Positions 17,607-29,257 of a DNA stretch of 64,000 nt are shown here, in pieces. The translations under genes and the position numbers were made by a program. The stretch is from NCBI RefSeq assembly GCF_018343775.1, contig NZ_CP074349.1:1230001-1294000 (forward strand). The letters run 5' to 3'. How positions within the stretch are numbered: the stretch's first letter is position 1; each line of letters opens with the position of its first letter. The DNA is from Pseudomonas cichorii (lineage in GTDB: Bacteria; Pseudomonadota; Gammaproteobacteria; Pseudomonadales; Pseudomonadaceae). The notes under the pieces are model-generated. The model was not told the DNA's origin, made no database searches, and worked only from the letters and a program-made list of their open reading frames with translations.

Positions 17607-17737
17607 TGAGTAGTGGTAGTCGTATATGTTATAAGCATTTTTTTATTTTTCAGTCTGCGGTTTTTTGTGCTGTAGGCCTTGGTGGTTGGTCGTGGGAGTT
17701 TGGTTTTACAAAGCTTTATATTTAAATCTACTTTTTC

Positions 17738-17767
17738 GGAGATGGCTATGGTTCATCGCCGTCTCCG
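17738..17767. terminator. Hairpin downstream of the ATPase/TOPRIM-like pair
   Basis: CGGAGA (from 17738) pairs with TCTCCG (to 17767), with an inner GGC/GCC pair. It is preceded by CTTTTT. It is the first stem-loop after the pair, but no T-run follows it. Confidence 0.35.
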
Positions 17768-17891
17768 AGTCAACAATGGTTTATCGATAGGTCTTTCGGT
17801 CTGCAAAAATGGTAGCAGTTAAGGGTTGCTGACCCGATGAGATTTACCCACGACTTTCGTGTGGACAGTGTATTTCATTGGGAGGACTACT

Positions 17892-17951
17892 ATGAGTGTC
17901 GCGGACAAGCTTTCTATAGGTTACTGCCAATCAATTAAGGTCATGAATTAA
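17892..17951 (+). CDS. Possible 19-residue peptide or gene remnant
   Basis: ATGAGTGTCGCGGACAAGCT opens a 19-codon frame ending in TAA at 17949. A strong GGGAGGA ribosome site lies 5 bases upstream. The peptide (MSVADKLSIGYCQSIKVMN) matches nothing I know. It could be a genuine small ORF, a leader, or the surviving start of a deleted gene cut off by the REP pair that begins 6 bases later. Confidence 0.3.
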   Translation: MSVADKLSIGYCQSIKVMN

Positions 17952-17957
17952 TTTATG

Positions 17958-18038
17958 GGAGGCAGCTTGCTGGCGACTTCACGTACAGACGCAGAATATC
18001 TGTCGGTTTCAGGCCTTTTTCGCCAGCAAGCTGCCTCC
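17958..18038. repeat. Long inverted repeat (REP pair, BIME-like)
   Basis: GGAGGCAGCTTGCTGGCGA (17958-17976) is exactly complementary to the sequence at 18020-18038: a perfect 19-bp stem with a 43-base spacer. The GGAGGCAGCTTGCTGGCGA type is a common Pseudomonas REP class, here in head-to-head arrangement. Confidence 0.75.
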
Positions 18039-18136
18039 TGCAAGCTTGCGTGTGCCTCAAATGATCGGCATCGGGATCTGCAATGTCGGAGGGAGAGGCC
18101 GGTACATTCAAGGAATATGTATTGTCTGGAATGCCG

Positions 18137-18160
18137 TCTCGCGAATGAATTCTCTCCTAC
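18137..18160 (-). repeat. REP-type palindrome
   Basis: On the minus strand GTAGGAGAGAATTCATTCGC: tag GTAGGAG plus the GAATTCATTC core shared with the units at 24648 and 48187. Confidence 0.65.
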
Positions 18161-18246
18161 TCAGGTAGCTACTTTCTTTCATTGGCACGACGATAGTTGT
18201 CGCCTGTAAGCGGGCTCCAGGCTCAGCAACCAACAAAATCCAGGCA

Positions 18247-18277
18247 CAAAAAAACCGGCTTAGTGGCCGGTTTCTTT
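18247..18277 (-). terminator. Intrinsic terminator of tRNA-Leu
   Basis: On the minus strand AAACCGGCCACTAAGCCGG is followed by TTTTTTT, a GC-rich stem plus U-run 40 bases beyond the tRNA 3' end. Confidence 0.8.
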
Positions 18278-18316
18278 CAAACCCAAGCTCTGCAACCGCT
18301 TGAGTGTCTTGCTATA

Positions 18317-18401
18317 TGGTGCCCCGAGGGAGACTCGAACTCCCACTCCTTTCGAAAACGGATTTTGAATCCGCCGCGTCTACCAATTCCGCCATCAGGG
18401 C
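18317..18401 (-). tRNA. tRNA-Leu (anticodon CAA)
   Basis: Read on the minus strand: acceptor GCCCTGA pairing with TCGGGGC, D-arm ATTGGTAGAC, anticodon arm CGGA-TTCAAAA-TCCG with anticodon CAA (decodes UUG), long variable arm as expected for class II tRNA-Leu, T-arm GGGAGTTCGAGTCTCCC, and an encoded CCA. It lies between the accessory ATPase/TOPRIM-like pair and queA, a typical position for integration of foreign DNA, although no repeat of the tRNA 3' end was found on the far side of the island. Confidence 0.95.
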
Positions 18402-18518
18402 TCAATGGCGGCGAAGTATAGGGATGCGCATATCATTGGTCAACAAGGTTTTTTGCAGGTTTTTTACTAATCCCTCCAAACCGGATAAACTCCCCGGCCC
18501 TGCTAATCGAACACCATC

Positions 18519-20713
<2,195 letters not shown>

Positions 20714-20766
20714 AACAGAACCGATTTTTCGTGTTTCTTATACTAATTATGCAATTGGAGCGCTAA

Positions 20767-21102
20767 ATGAGCTTTTTCATCTCTCCCGCTTTCGCGGATG
20801 CTGCTGCACCGGCTGCCGGTCCTGCGGGCACCGGCTTTGAGTGGATCTTCCTGGTCGGCTTCCTGGTCATCTTCTATCTGATGATCTGGCGTCCACAGGC
20901 CAAGCGCGCCAAGGAGCAGAAAAACCTGCTCAGCAACCTGCAGAAGGGCGATGAAGTCGTTACTACGGGTGGTATCGCTGGCAAGATCAACAAGGTGACC
21001 GATGACTTCGTGGTGATCGAGGTTTCCGACACTGTTGAGCTGAAGATCCAGAAGGGCGCTATCGCTGCCACTCTGCCAAAGGGCACCCTGAAAGCGATCT
21101 GA
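20767..21102 (+). CDS. yajC: Sec translocase accessory protein YajC
   Basis: A 111-residue protein with one membrane helix (about 24-42, FEWIFLVGFLVIFYLMIWRPQ) followed by the conserved RPQAKRAKEQKNLLSNLQKGDEVVTTGGIAGKI domain. YajC joins SecD and SecF in the holotranslocon. A GGAG site lies upstream of the ATG (TTGGAGCGCTAAATG). It stands between tgt and secD on one strand. Confidence 0.96.
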   Translation: MSFFISPAFADAAAPAAGPAGTGFEWIFLVGFLVIFYLMIWRPQAKRAKEQKNLLSNLQKGDEVVTTGGIAGKINKVTDDFVVIEVSDTVELKIQKGAIAATLPKGTLKAI

Positions 21103-21163
21103 GTACCATTTTTACCAATCGACGGGGCGCGCAAGGCGCCCCGCGTTCTAAGCGGGCGGCGTG

Positions 21164-23032
21164 ATGCTGAACAAATACCCTCTGTGGAAATACGTACTGA
21201 TCCTGGCGGTGCTGGTGGTCGGTTTCATTTATTCCGCACCCAATCTCTACCCTGACGACTCGGCTATCCAGATCAGTGGCGCGAGTACTGCGTTGCAGGT
21301 CAGTCAGGCGGATCTGGACCGTGCAGGCAAGGCGCTTGCCGATGCCGGTATCGCGGTCAAGGCCTCTTCTCTGGCTGAGAATGGCAAGGGCGGTTTGTTG
21401 CGTCTGAGCAAGCAGGAAGATCAGTTGCCAGCCAAGGATGTGGTGCGCAAGGCGTTGGGTGATGACTATGTCGTCGCACTCAACCTGGCCCGTACTACCC
21501 CGACATGGTTGCGTAACCTGGGCGCAAGCCCGATGAAGCTGGGTCTGGACCTTTCCGGTGGTGTGCACTTCCTGCTGGAAGTGGACATGGACAAGGCCAT
21601 CGATGCTCGCCTGAAAGTCTATGAAGGCGAAGTCAAAACCCTGTTGCGTAAGGAAAAGGTGCGTTATCGCAGCCTTCCACAGGTCAACAACGTCATTCAG
21701 TTGGGTTTCACCGACGATGCCGAGCGTGAACAGGCCCGTGCCCTGGTCCGCAAGACCTTCACCGATTTCGATATCACGCCTGCCGAGTTGAACGGTATTC
21801 CCGTTCTGCGTCTGGCGCTGACAGCCGTCAAGCTGGCTGAAATTCGCGATTACTCCATCAAGCAGAACTTGACCACCGTACGTAACCGGGTCAACGAGCT
21901 GGGTGTTGCCGAACCTCTGGTTCAGCGCCAGGGCGCCAACCGTATCGTGGTTGAGTTGCCGGGCGTGCAGGACACTGCCGAAGCCAAGCGTATTCTCGGC
22001 AAGACAGCCAACCTGGAGTTCCGTCTGGGCGCAGGTCCTGATGACTCCAAAGGCACGACCGAGATGTTCGAGTTCCGCGAAGGCGGACGTCCGGCAGCAG
22101 CGGTCGAGCGTGGTCTGATCATTACCGGCGACCAGGTGACTGACGCCAAGGCGAGCTTCGACGAGCACGGCCGTCCACAGGTGAACATCAACCTCGATGG
22201 TCATGGTGGCGAGCTGATGAGCCGCGCAACCCGCAGCAACGTGGGTCGCAGCATGGCGGTGATCTTCATCGAGCAGCGTCCGGTCACGACCTATGTGAAG
22301 CAGATGGTCGATGGCGTTGAGAAAGACGTGCCGGTGCAGACTTTCAAGGAAGACAAGAAGATCATCAGCCTGGCGACCATCCAGTCGCCACTGGGCAGCC
22401 AGTTCCGGATTACCGGTCTGAACGGCCAGGGTGAGTCCTCCGAGCTGGCGTTGTTGCTGCGCGCCGGTGGTCTGGCGGCACCGATGTACTTCGCTGAAGA
22501 GCGCACCATCGGCCCGAGCCTGGGTGCCGACAACATCACCAAGGGTATCGATGCTTCCCTGTGGGGCATGCTGTTCGTTTCGCTGTTCATCATGGCGATC
22601 TACCGCTTCTTCGGTCTGATCGCGACGGTCGCTCTGGCCTTCAACATGGTCATGCTGCTGGCGCTGATGTCTCTGCTGGGTGCAACGCTGACCCTGCCGG
22701 GTATTGCCGGTATCGTTCTGACCATGGGTATGGCGGTGGATGCCAACGTGCTGATCTTCTCGCGTATTCGTGAGGAAATTGCCAATGGCATGAGCGTGCA
22801 GCGTGCAATCAACGAAGGTTTCGATCGTGCCTACACGGCGATCCTCGACGCCAACCTGACGACGCTGCTGGTCGGCGGCATTCTCTTTGCGATGGGCACC
22901 GGCCCCGTCAAAGGGTTTGCGGTGACCATGTCGCTCGGGATCTTTACCTCGATGTTCACGGCCATCATGGTGACCCGCGCAATGGTCAACCTGATCTACG
23001 GCGGTCGTGACTTCAAGAAGTTGTGGATTTAA
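21164..23032 (+). CDS. secD: Protein-export membrane protein SecD
   Basis: About 622 residues. One N-terminal membrane helix, a large periplasmic P1 domain (the LGLDLSGGVHFLLEVD motif near residue 125), then five membrane helices at the C-terminus (GMLFVSLFIMAIYRFFGLIA, then VLTMGMAVDANVLIFSRIREE, the RND-type proton-relay helix). It uses the proton gradient to complete translocation. GTG 21161 directly precedes ATG 21164; the ATG giving MLNKYPLWKY is the family-typical start. Confidence 0.97.
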   Translation: MLNKYPLWKYVLILAVLVVGFIYSAPNLYPDDSAIQISGASTALQVSQADLDRAGKALADAGIAVKASSLAENGKGGLLRLSKQEDQLPAKDVVRKALGDDYVVALNLARTTPTWLRNLGASPMKLGLDLSGGVHFLLEVDMDKAIDARLKVYEGEVKTLLRKEKVRYRSLPQVNNVIQLGFTDDAEREQARALVRKTFTDFDITPAELNGIPVLRLALTAVKLAEIRDYSIKQNLTTVRNRVNELGVAEPLVQRQGANRIVVELPGVQDTAEAKRILGKTANLEFRLGAGPDDSKGTTEMFEFREGGRPAAAVERGLIITGDQVTDAKASFDEHGRPQVNINLDGHGGELMSRATRSNVGRSMAVIFIEQRPVTTYVKQMVDGVEKDVPVQTFKEDKKIISLATIQSPLGSQFRITGLNGQGESSELALLLRAGGLAAPMYFAEERTIGPSLGADNITKGIDASLWGMLFVSLFIMAIYRFFGLIATVALAFNMVMLLALMSLLGATLTLPGIAGIVLTMGMAVDANVLIFSRIREEIANGMSVQRAINEGFDRAYTAILDANLTTLLVGGILFAMGTGPVKGFAVTMSLGIFTSMFTAIMVTRAMVNLIYGGRDFKKLWI

Positions 23033-23041
23033 GGGGCTGCC

Positions 23042-23953
23042 ATGTTACGTACCATCAACTTCATGGGCGTTCGCAATGTCGCGTTCGCCGTTACCATGCT
23101 CCTTACTGCACTGGCGCTGTTCAGCTGGTTCCATAAAGGGCTTAACTTCGGTCTGGACTTCACCGGCGGTACGCTGATCGAGCTGACCTACGAGCGTCCT
23201 GCTGATTTGGGCAAGGTGCGTGAGGAGCTGGCTTCGGCCGGTTTCCACGAGGCCGTGGTGCAGAGCTTCGGCGCGACCACCGACTTGCTGGTGCGCATGC
23301 CGGGTGAAGACCCGCAACTGGGTACTCAGGTAGCCGATGCGCTGCGCAAGGCGGGTGCCGATAACCCGGCGACCGTCAAGCGTGTCGAGTTCGTCGGCCC
23401 GCAGGTCGGTGAAGAGCTGCGTGACCAGGGCGGTATCGGCATGTTGCTGGCCCTGGGTGGCGTTCTGATCTATCTGGCGTTCCGCTTCCAGTGGAAGTTT
23501 GCGGTCGGTGCGATCATTTCCCTGATTCACGACGTGGTCGTGACCATGGGCATCCTGTCGTTCTTCCAGATCACGTTCGATCTGACGGTTCTGGCGGCGG
23601 TGCTGGCGATCATCGGTTACTCGCTCAACGACACCATTGTCGTGTTCGACCGTGTACGTGAAAACTTCCGCCTGCTGCGCAAGGCTTCGCTGATCGAGAA
23701 CATCAACATCTCCACCACCCAGACATTGCTGCGCACCATTGCGACTTCGGTCTCGACGCTGCTGGCAATCATTGCGTTGTGGGCGTTCGGTGGCGACAGC
23801 CTGGAAGGCTTCTCCATCGCGTTGTTCATCGGTGTTCTGGCGGGTACTTACTCGTCGATCTACATCGCCAACGTGATGCTGATCTGGCTGAACCTGACCA
23901 CCGAGGATCTGATTCCTCCGGTTGTCACCGAGAAGGCGGATGATTTGCCTTGA
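23042..23953 (+). CDS. secF: Protein-export membrane protein SecF
   Basis: A 303-residue partner of SecD. Motifs are GLNFGLDFTGGTLIEL (periplasmic), then the five-helix core with GYSLNDTIVVFDRVREN and TSVSTLLAIIALWAFGG. Ten bases separate it from secD. An intrinsic terminator follows at 23982. Confidence 0.97.
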   Translation: MLRTINFMGVRNVAFAVTMLLTALALFSWFHKGLNFGLDFTGGTLIELTYERPADLGKVREELASAGFHEAVVQSFGATTDLLVRMPGEDPQLGTQVADALRKAGADNPATVKRVEFVGPQVGEELRDQGGIGMLLALGGVLIYLAFRFQWKFAVGAIISLIHDVVVTMGILSFFQITFDLTVLAAVLAIIGYSLNDTIVVFDRVRENFRLLRKASLIENINISTTQTLLRTIATSVSTLLAIIALWAFGGDSLEGFSIALFIGVLAGTYSSIYIANVMLIWLNLTTEDLIPPVVTEKADDLP

Positions 23954-23981
23954 TGCCCCGCTAAAAATGAAGAAATGAAAA

Positions 23982-24011
23982 GGCGCGAGTTCGGAACTCG
24001 CGCCTTTTTTT
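23982..24011 (+). terminator. Terminator of the queA-secF operon
   Basis: GGCGCGAGTT-CGG-AACTCGCGCC (23982-24004) followed by seven T. Confidence 0.9.
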
Positions 24012-24074
24012 ATGCTCCAAGGCTTGGCAGTGCGTAGGAAAGAATCTACGCGTCCGTAGGTCAGGAGGTTCAAA

Positions 24075-24617
24075 GTGAACAAGTCTCTGCTTGTTGGTGC
24101 TGTGTTGGGTGCTGCTGTCGTTACCGCTGGTGGCGCTGTTGCCACCTACAGCCTGGTCAAGGGCGGCCCAGAGTATGCAGATGTGTTGGCCGTCGAGCCG
24201 ATCAAGGAACAAATCAAGACCCCTCGTGAGGTCTGCAAGGATGTAGCCGTTACCCATCGTGCTCCGGTCAAGGACGAGCATCAGATCGTGGGTAGCGTGA
24301 TCGGTGCTGTGGCGGGTGGCTTGCTCGGTAACCAGGTTGGCGGCGGTAACGGCAAGAAGATTGCCACGGTCGCCGGTGCGGTAGGCGGTGGTTATGCGGG
24401 TAACAAGGTTCAGGAAGGCATGCAGAACCGCGATACCTACACCACGACTGAAACGCGTTGCAATACCGTCAACGATATCAGTGACAAGGTCGTGGGCTAC
24501 AACGTGAAGTACAAGTTGAACGAGAAGGTTGGGCAGGTCCGTATGGCCAATGACCCGGGTAGTCAGATCCCTGTGGACAAGAATGGTCAGCTGATTCTGA
24601 GTCAGGCTGCTCAATAA
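24075..24617 (+). CDS. Glycine-zipper 2TM outer-membrane/periplasmic protein
   Basis: A 180-residue protein with an N-terminal export signal (KSLLVGAVLGAAVVTAGGAVATYSLV) and a glycine-zipper hairpin at about 75-115 (IVGSVIGAVAGGLLGNQVGGGNGKKIATVAGAVGGGYAGN), the Rickettsia 17-kDa/SlyB-type domain. A soluble C-terminal part contains VVGYNVKYKLNEKVGQVRM. There is no lipobox Cys after the signal. The start is GTG with a perfect AGGAGG 6 bases upstream. A cell-envelope role is expected. Confidence 0.85.
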   Translation: MNKSLLVGAVLGAAVVTAGGAVATYSLVKGGPEYADVLAVEPIKEQIKTPREVCKDVAVTHRAPVKDEHQIVGSVIGAVAGGLLGNQVGGGNGKKIATVAGAVGGGYAGNKVQEGMQNRDTYTTTETRCNTVNDISDKVVGYNVKYKLNEKVGQVRMANDPGSQIPVDKNGQLILSQAAQ

Positions 24618-24623
24618 GCCGTG

Positions 24624-24666
24624 ATGTGGGAGTAGTCGGGCTTATTCTCGAATGAATTCGCTCCTA
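24624..24666. repeat. REP pair
   Basis: CTCGAATGAATTCGCTCCTAC (to 24666) is a minus-oriented REP with the GTAGGAGCGAATTCATTCG core; a degenerate plus-oriented partner GTGGGAGTAGTCGGGC starts near 24626. Confidence 0.6.
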
Positions 24667-24680
24667 CGCTCAGCAGGCAT

Positions 24681-24708
24681 AAAAAAACCGGCGAAAGCCG
24701 GTTTTTTT
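24681..24708. terminator. Bidirectional intrinsic terminator
   Basis: Seven A, CCGGC-GAAA-GCCGG, seven T. It is symmetrical, so it serves both the glycine-zipper gene and suhB, which converge here. Confidence 0.92.
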
Positions 24709-24719
24709 ACATCTGCCAT

Positions 24720-25535
24720 TCAGCGTTTCAGCGAAGGCGGCAGGTGTGGAGCGATGGCAGTCAGGACTGCCTTGAAGCATTTGGTGTTGCCGGCAACGAT
24801 GTGGCCTTTCTCCAGGAAGTCGTGACCGCCTGTGAAGTCGCTGACCAGGCCGCCTGCTTCCTGAATCAGCAGTGCGCCCGCTGCCATGTCCCACTCGGAC
24901 AGGCCTGATTCCCAGAATGCATCGAAGCGACCGGCTGCAACATAGGCCAGGTCCAGGCTGGCAGCGCCTGCGCGGCGGATGCCGGCGGTCTGGCCGACCA
25001 GGCTGCGGAACATGCCCAGGTAGTTTTCCAGGCCGTCCATTTGCTCGTCGCGGAACGGGAAGCCGGTACCCAGCAGGGCGCCTTCAAGGCTCTTGCGCTG
25101 GCTGACGCGCAGACGACGACCGTTCAGTGCTGCGCCACGGCCACGGCTGGCGGTGAATTCTTCCTGGCGAACCGGGTCGAGAACAACGGCGTGCTCAAGG
25201 CGACCGCGGTATTTGCAGGCGATGCTGACGGCGAAATGGGGGATGCCACGAACGAAGTTGGTGGTGCCGTCCAGCGGGTCGATGATCCACAGGTAATCTG
25301 CGCCTTCGCCGCTGCCTGCGTGCAGGCCGCTTTCTTCGCCGAGGATGCCGTGGGTAGGGTAAGCCTTGCGCAGGGCGGTGATGATGCTCTGCTCGGCGGC
25401 ACGGTCGATTTCCGTGACGTAGTCTTTGGCTTCTTTTTCGTCAACCTTGATGGTATCCAAGCGCTCGATGGAGCGGAAAATCAATTCGCTGGCGCTGCGG
25501 GCGGCGCGCAGCGCGATATTCAGCATGGGCTGCAT
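24720..25535 (-). CDS. suhB: Inositol-1-monophosphatase / SuhB
   Basis: About 271 residues. Metal-binding motifs of the family are present: GEES (near 67), IDPLDGTTNF (near 85-94) and LSEWDMAAGALLIQEAGG (near 217). SuhB hydrolyses inositol phosphates; in E. coli it also joins the rRNA antitermination complex, and in P. aeruginosa it affects virulence-gene regulation. The ATG at 25535 (MQPMLNIALRAARSA) is preferred over an in-frame TTG six bases earlier. It is divergent from trmJ. Confidence 0.95.
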   Translation of the reverse strand: MQPMLNIALRAARSASELIFRSIERLDTIKVDEKEAKDYVTEIDRAAEQSIITALRKAYPTHGILGEESGLHAGSGEGADYLWIIDPLDGTTNFVRGIPHFAVSIACKYRGRLEHAVVLDPVRQEEFTASRGRGAALNGRRLRVSQRKSLEGALLGTGFPFRDEQMDGLENYLGMFRSLVGQTAGIRRAGAASLDLAYVAAGRFDAFWESGLSEWDMAAGALLIQEAGGLVSDFTGGHDFLEKGHIVAGNTKCFKAVLTAIAPHLPPSLKR

Positions 25536-25727
25536 GGACAATTCACCTAAGGTTGTTAAAGAGAGCCGGGTATTCTATGGGTTAAGTCGAATTATTTCCA
25601 GCCCCGGCATTGTCGTCCCGATCAGGTTTTACGATTTTCCGTGGCTGCGCCTCTGTAAGGTTCATGGCGTTAATGAGGCAGGTTCTGTAAGATTTGCACC
25701 CCTTAATTTTGTCGGTGAGCGCTCGCT

Positions 25728-26489
25728 TTGCTGCAGAACATTCGTGTTGTCCTGGTCGGCACTACCCATCCCGGAAATATCGGTGGGGCTGCGCGTGCCA
25801 TGAAAAACATGGGGCTTTCGCGCCTGGTACTGGTCGAGCCGCGTGTGTTCCCGTCTCCCGAGGCTGATGCGCGAGCGTCGGGTGCTGGCGATATTCTTGA
25901 AGGTGCGCAGGTCGTTGCGACCCTTGAAGAAGCGCTGGTGGGTTGCAGTCTGGTGCTGGGCACCAGTGCTCGTGATCGCAGTCTTCCCTGGCCAATGCTC
26001 GACCCGCGTGAGTCTGGCGTGAAGGTCGTCGAGCAGGCCGGGCAGGGCGCCGAGGTTGCGCTGGTCTTCGGTCGCGAGCATGCCGGCCTGACCAACGAAG
26101 AGCTGCAGCGTTGTCATTACCACGTCCATATCCCGTCGGACCCTGCATTCAGTTCGCTCAATCTGGCGGCTGCGGTTCAGGTACTGGCCTACGAAGTGCG
26201 CATGTCCTGGCTGGCTGCGCAGGAGTCGACGACAGCTCCAGTCGCAGCGGCGCGTAATGCCGAGCTGGCGACCATGGATGAGATGGAGGGCTTCTATGGT
26301 CATCTGGAAGCGGCGCTGGTGGACATCGCCTTTCTTGATCCCGAGAAGCCCCGTCATCTGATGGCGCGGCTGCGTCGCCTGTATGGTCGTAGCGAGGTGG
26401 AACGCTCCGAGCTGAGCATTCTGCGTGGCATCCTCACCGAGACCCAGAAAGTGGCTCGCGGTGAACCTTATAAGCGGAAGGATCAATGA
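25728..26489 (+). CDS. trmJ: tRNA (cytidine/uridine-2'-O-)-methyltransferase TrmJ
   Basis: A 253-residue SPOUT methyltransferase that methylates the 2'-O of residue 32 in tRNA. Motifs: [22 protein letters not shown] (motif 1), [18 protein letters not shown] (motif 2) and [22 protein letters not shown] (motif 3). The start is TTG at 25728, placing [10 protein letters not shown] at the N-terminus as in relatives, with GGTGAG upstream. Its stop overlaps the cysE start. Confidence 0.95.
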   Translation: MLQNIRVVLVGTTHPGNIGGAARAMKNMGLSRLVLVEPRVFPSPEADARASGAGDILEGAQVVATLEEALVGCSLVLGTSARDRSLPWPMLDPRESGVKVVEQAGQGAEVALVFGREHAGLTNEELQRCHYHVHIPSDPAFSSLNLAAAVQVLAYEVRMSWLAAQESTTAPVAAARNAELATMDEMEGFYGHLEAALVDIAFLDPEKPRHLMARLRRLYGRSEVERSELSILRGILTETQKVARGEPYKRKDQ

Positions 26490-27265
26490 TGTTTGAACGT
26501 CTGCGCGAAGATATCCAAAGTGTTTTTCATCGTGATCCGGCTGCGCGTAACGCTTTTGATGTGCTGACCTGCTACCCGGGCATGCATGCCATCTGGCTGC
26601 ACCGGCTGGCGCATATTCTGTGGCGCCATGGCTGGAAGTGGCTGGCGCGGATGGTGTCCAACTTCGGGCGCTGGATGACCGGTATTGAGATACACCCCGG
26701 TGCGCGCATCGGTCGTCGTTTTTTCATCGATCACGGCATGGGTATCGTGATCGGCGAAACGGCCGAGATCGGCAACGATGTCACGCTCTATCAGGGTGTG
26801 ACGCTGGGTGGCACCAGCTGGAATGCAGGCAAGCGTCACCCGACTCTTGAGGATGGCGTCGTGGTCGGAGCGGGTGCCAAGGTGCTTGGGCCGTTCACGG
26901 TGGGCGCGGGTGCCAAGATCGGCTCCAACGCAGTAGTCACCAAGGCTGTACCGGCGGGTGCGACGGCGGTGGGGATTCCGGGGCGCATCATTGTTAAATC
27001 AGATGACGAAGCAGAAGCACGGCGCAAGGCGATGGCCGAGAAGTTGGGGTTCGACGCCTATGGTGTCAGTGCCGACATGCCGGACCCGGTTGCCCGGGCC
27101 ATTGGCCAGTTGCTCGATCACCTGCAAGCTGTGGATGCCCGCCTGGAAGACATGGGCGGCGCTCTGGGGCGTCTTGGCAGTGATTACTGCGCCAAGGAGC
27201 TGCCCAAGCTGCATGACGAGGTTTTCGATTGCGTGAAGTACAAGAGTGAAGAGAAGGTCGGCTAA
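26486..27265 (+). CDS. cysE: Serine O-acetyltransferase
   Basis: About 258-259 residues, first step of cysteine synthesis from serine and acetyl-CoA. The N-terminal helical part is short; the left-handed beta-helix of hexapeptide repeats runs from about 70 to 170 ([38 protein letters not shown]). The C-terminal tail of about 90 residues is longer than in E. coli CysE. ATG 26486 and ATG 26489 are both possible. It sits immediately before the isc operon, which consumes cysteine sulfur. Confidence 0.94.
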   Translation: MMFERLREDIQSVFHRDPAARNAFDVLTCYPGMHAIWLHRLAHILWRHGWKWLARMVSNFGRWMTGIEIHPGARIGRRFFIDHGMGIVIGETAEIGNDVTLYQGVTLGGTSWNAGKRHPTLEDGVVVGAGAKVLGPFTVGAGAKIGSNAVVTKAVPAGATAVGIPGRIIVKSDDEAEARRKAMAEKLGFDAYGVSADMPDPVARAIGQLLDHLQAVDARLEDMGGALGRLGSDYCAKELPKLHDEVFDCVKYKSEEKVG

Positions 27266-27358
27266 GGCTTGCTGAATATGGAGGCGTGTCAATACGACGC
27301 GCCTTTGCTATGATACCGCCCGCTATTTTGGCTAATCCCGACTATTTCACTAGGTCTA

Positions 27359-27391
27359 ATAGTTGACTTAAATACTCGGGAATAGCATACT
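27359..27391 (+). promoter_or_regulatory. isc promoter with IscR type 1 site
   Basis: TTGACT (27363-27368), 17-base spacer, CATACT (27386-27391) fits a sigma-70 promoter. The sequence ATAGTTGACTTAAATACTCG and the following GGAAT closely follow the type 1 IscR site over the E. coli iscR promoter, so [2Fe-2S]-IscR would repress by covering -35 to -10. Confidence 0.75.
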
Positions 27392-27423
27392 CGCTCCTAT
27401 TCCGAACCTCCGCGGTACACGCC

Positions 27424-27915
27424 ATGCGACTGACTACAAAAGGCCGATACGCTGTAACAGCAATGCTTGACCTGGCATTGCATGCGCAGCACGGGCCAGT
27501 GTCTCTGGCCGATATCTCTGAGCGGCAAGGCATTTCCCTGTCTTACCTTGAGCAATTGTTCGCCAAGCTGCGCCGCAGCAATCTGGTCTCGAGCGTGCGT
27601 GGTCCTGGTGGTGGTTACCAGTTGTCCCGCGACATGCAGGGCATTCAGGTTGCTCAGGTTGTCGATGCGGTCAATGAGTCGGTCGATGCCACTCGTTGCC
27701 AGGGCCTGGGTGATTGCCATGCCGGTGATACCTGCCTGACCCACCACCTGTGGTGCGACCTCAGCCAGCAGATTCATGAATTTTTAAGCGGTATCAGCTT
27801 GGCGGATCTTGTCACTCGCCGTGAGGTGCAGGAAGTCGCCCAGCGCCAGGACATGCGCCGCAGTAATAACAATGCGTCGCAGCTGGGAAAGATTGAAACG
27901 TCCGCCGTCGAATGA
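27424..27915 (+). CDS. iscR: Iron-sulfur cluster regulator IscR
   Basis: A 163-residue Rrf2-family regulator. Winged helix at residues 1-65 ([20 protein letters not shown] ... [25 protein letters not shown]). The [2Fe-2S] ligands Cys92, Cys98, Cys104 and His107 are all present. With a cluster it represses the isc operon; without it, it can activate other genes. First gene of iscRSUA-hscBA-fdx-iscX. Confidence 0.97.
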   Translation: MRLTTKGRYAVTAMLDLALHAQHGPVSLADISERQGISLSYLEQLFAKLRRSNLVSSVRGPGGGYQLSRDMQGIQVAQVVDAVNESVDATRCQGLGDCHAGDTCLTHHLWCDLSQQIHEFLSGISLADLVTRREVQEVAQRQDMRRSNNNASQLGKIETSAVE

Positions 27916-27959
27916 ACGCAGATGAATGAGCGGTGCGCCTGCCTGATAGGAGAGATTCA

Positions 27960-29174
27960 ATGAAGTTGCCGATTTACCTCGATTACTCTGCGACCACGCC
28001 GGTCGATCCGCGCGTAGCGCAGAAAATGATGGATTGCCTGCTGGTTGACGGAAACTTCGGTAACCCGGCTTCCCGCTCCCACGTATTTGGCTGGAAAGCC
28101 GAAGAGGCCGTTGAAAACGCCCGCCGTCAGGTCGCGGATCTGGTCAACGCCGATCCACGCGAAATCGTCTGGACCTCCGGTGCCACCGAGTCCGACAACC
28201 TGGCCATCAAGGGTGTAGCGCATTTCTACGCCACCAAGGGCAAGCACATCATCACCTCCAAGGTCGAGCACAAAGCCGTTCTCGACACCACGCGCCAACT
28301 GGAGCGTGAAGGTTTTGAAGTGACCTACATCGAGCCGGGCGAAGACGGCCTGATCACATCTGCAATGATCGAAGCTGCCCTGCGCGACGACACCATCCTG
28401 GTTTCGATCATGCATGTGAACAACGAGATCGGCACCATCAACGACATCGCTGCCATCGGTGAACTGACCCGTTCGCGTGGCGTGTTGTTCCATGTCGATG
28501 GCGCTCAGTCCACCGGAAAGGTTGAAATCGATCTGGCCAGCCTCAAGGTTGACCTTATGTCGTTCTCGGCCCACAAGACCTACGGTCCAAAGGGTATCGG
28601 CGCGCTGTACGTGAGCCGCAAGCCGCGTGTTCGCCTCGAAGCGACCATGCACGGTGGCGGTCACGAGCGTGGCATGCGTTCCGGCACGTTGGCGACTCAT
28701 CAGATCGTCGGCATGGGTGAAGCTTTCCGTATCGCCAAGGAAGAGATGGCGAGCGAGAACGTTCGCATCAAGGCCCTGAGCGACCGCTTCTTCAAGCAGG
28801 TCGAAGATCTGGAAGAGTTGTACGTCAATGGCAGCCTGACTGCTCGCGTACCGCACAACCTGAACCTGAGCTTCAACTATGTCGAAGGCGAGTCGCTGAT
28901 CATGGCGCTCAAGGATCTGGCGGTTTCGTCCGGTTCGGCCTGTACGTCGGCATCGCTTGAACCTTCGTACGTGCTACGCGCCCTTGGTCGTAATGACGAA
29001 CTGGCACATAGCTCGATACGCTTCACTTTTGGTCGCTTCACGACTGAAGAAGAGATTGACTACGCCGCGCAGAAAGTCTGCGAGGCTGTTACCAAGCTGC
29101 GCGCTCTTTCGCCGCTGTGGGACATGTTCAAAGATGGCGTCGATATCTCCAAGATCGAGTGGGCGGCGCACTAA
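27960..29174 (+). CDS. iscS: Cysteine desulfurase IscS
   Basis: A 404-residue PLP enzyme that takes sulfur from cysteine as a persulfide. Schiff-base Lys in [12 protein letters not shown]; catalytic Cys in the mobile loop [21 protein letters not shown]. The ATG at 27960 is chosen: AGGAGA lies 5 bases upstream and the protein begins [16 protein letters not shown] as in the family. An in-frame start 27 bases earlier is not supported. Confidence 0.98.
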   Translation: MKLPIYLDYSATTPVDPRVAQKMMDCLLVDGNFGNPASRSHVFGWKAEEAVENARRQVADLVNADPREIVWTSGATESDNLAIKGVAHFYATKGKHIITSKVEHKAVLDTTRQLEREGFEVTYIEPGEDGLITSAMIEAALRDDTILVSIMHVNNEIGTINDIAAIGELTRSRGVLFHVDGAQSTGKVEIDLASLKVDLMSFSAHKTYGPKGIGALYVSRKPRVRLEATMHGGGHERGMRSGTLATHQIVGMGEAFRIAKEEMASENVRIKALSDRFFKQVEDLEELYVNGSLTARVPHNLNLSFNYVEGESLIMALKDLAVSSGSACTSASLEPSYVLRALGRNDELAHSSIRFTFGRFTTEEEIDYAAQKVCEAVTKLRALSPLWDMFKDGVDISKIEWAAH

Positions 29175-29257
29175 TTTAAAGTCGCCGCCACACAGGCCGG
29201 GAGCAACCCCGTTGACCGGCCTGTAGAGCGACTCCCTGATGTGAGAGGAACATAATC

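Noticed and set aside
18317..18401. tRNA-Leu 3' end as attachment site for the ATPase/TOPRIM-like pair
   Set aside because: No direct repeat of the tRNA 3' end was found upstream of 15000, so integration there is not shown.
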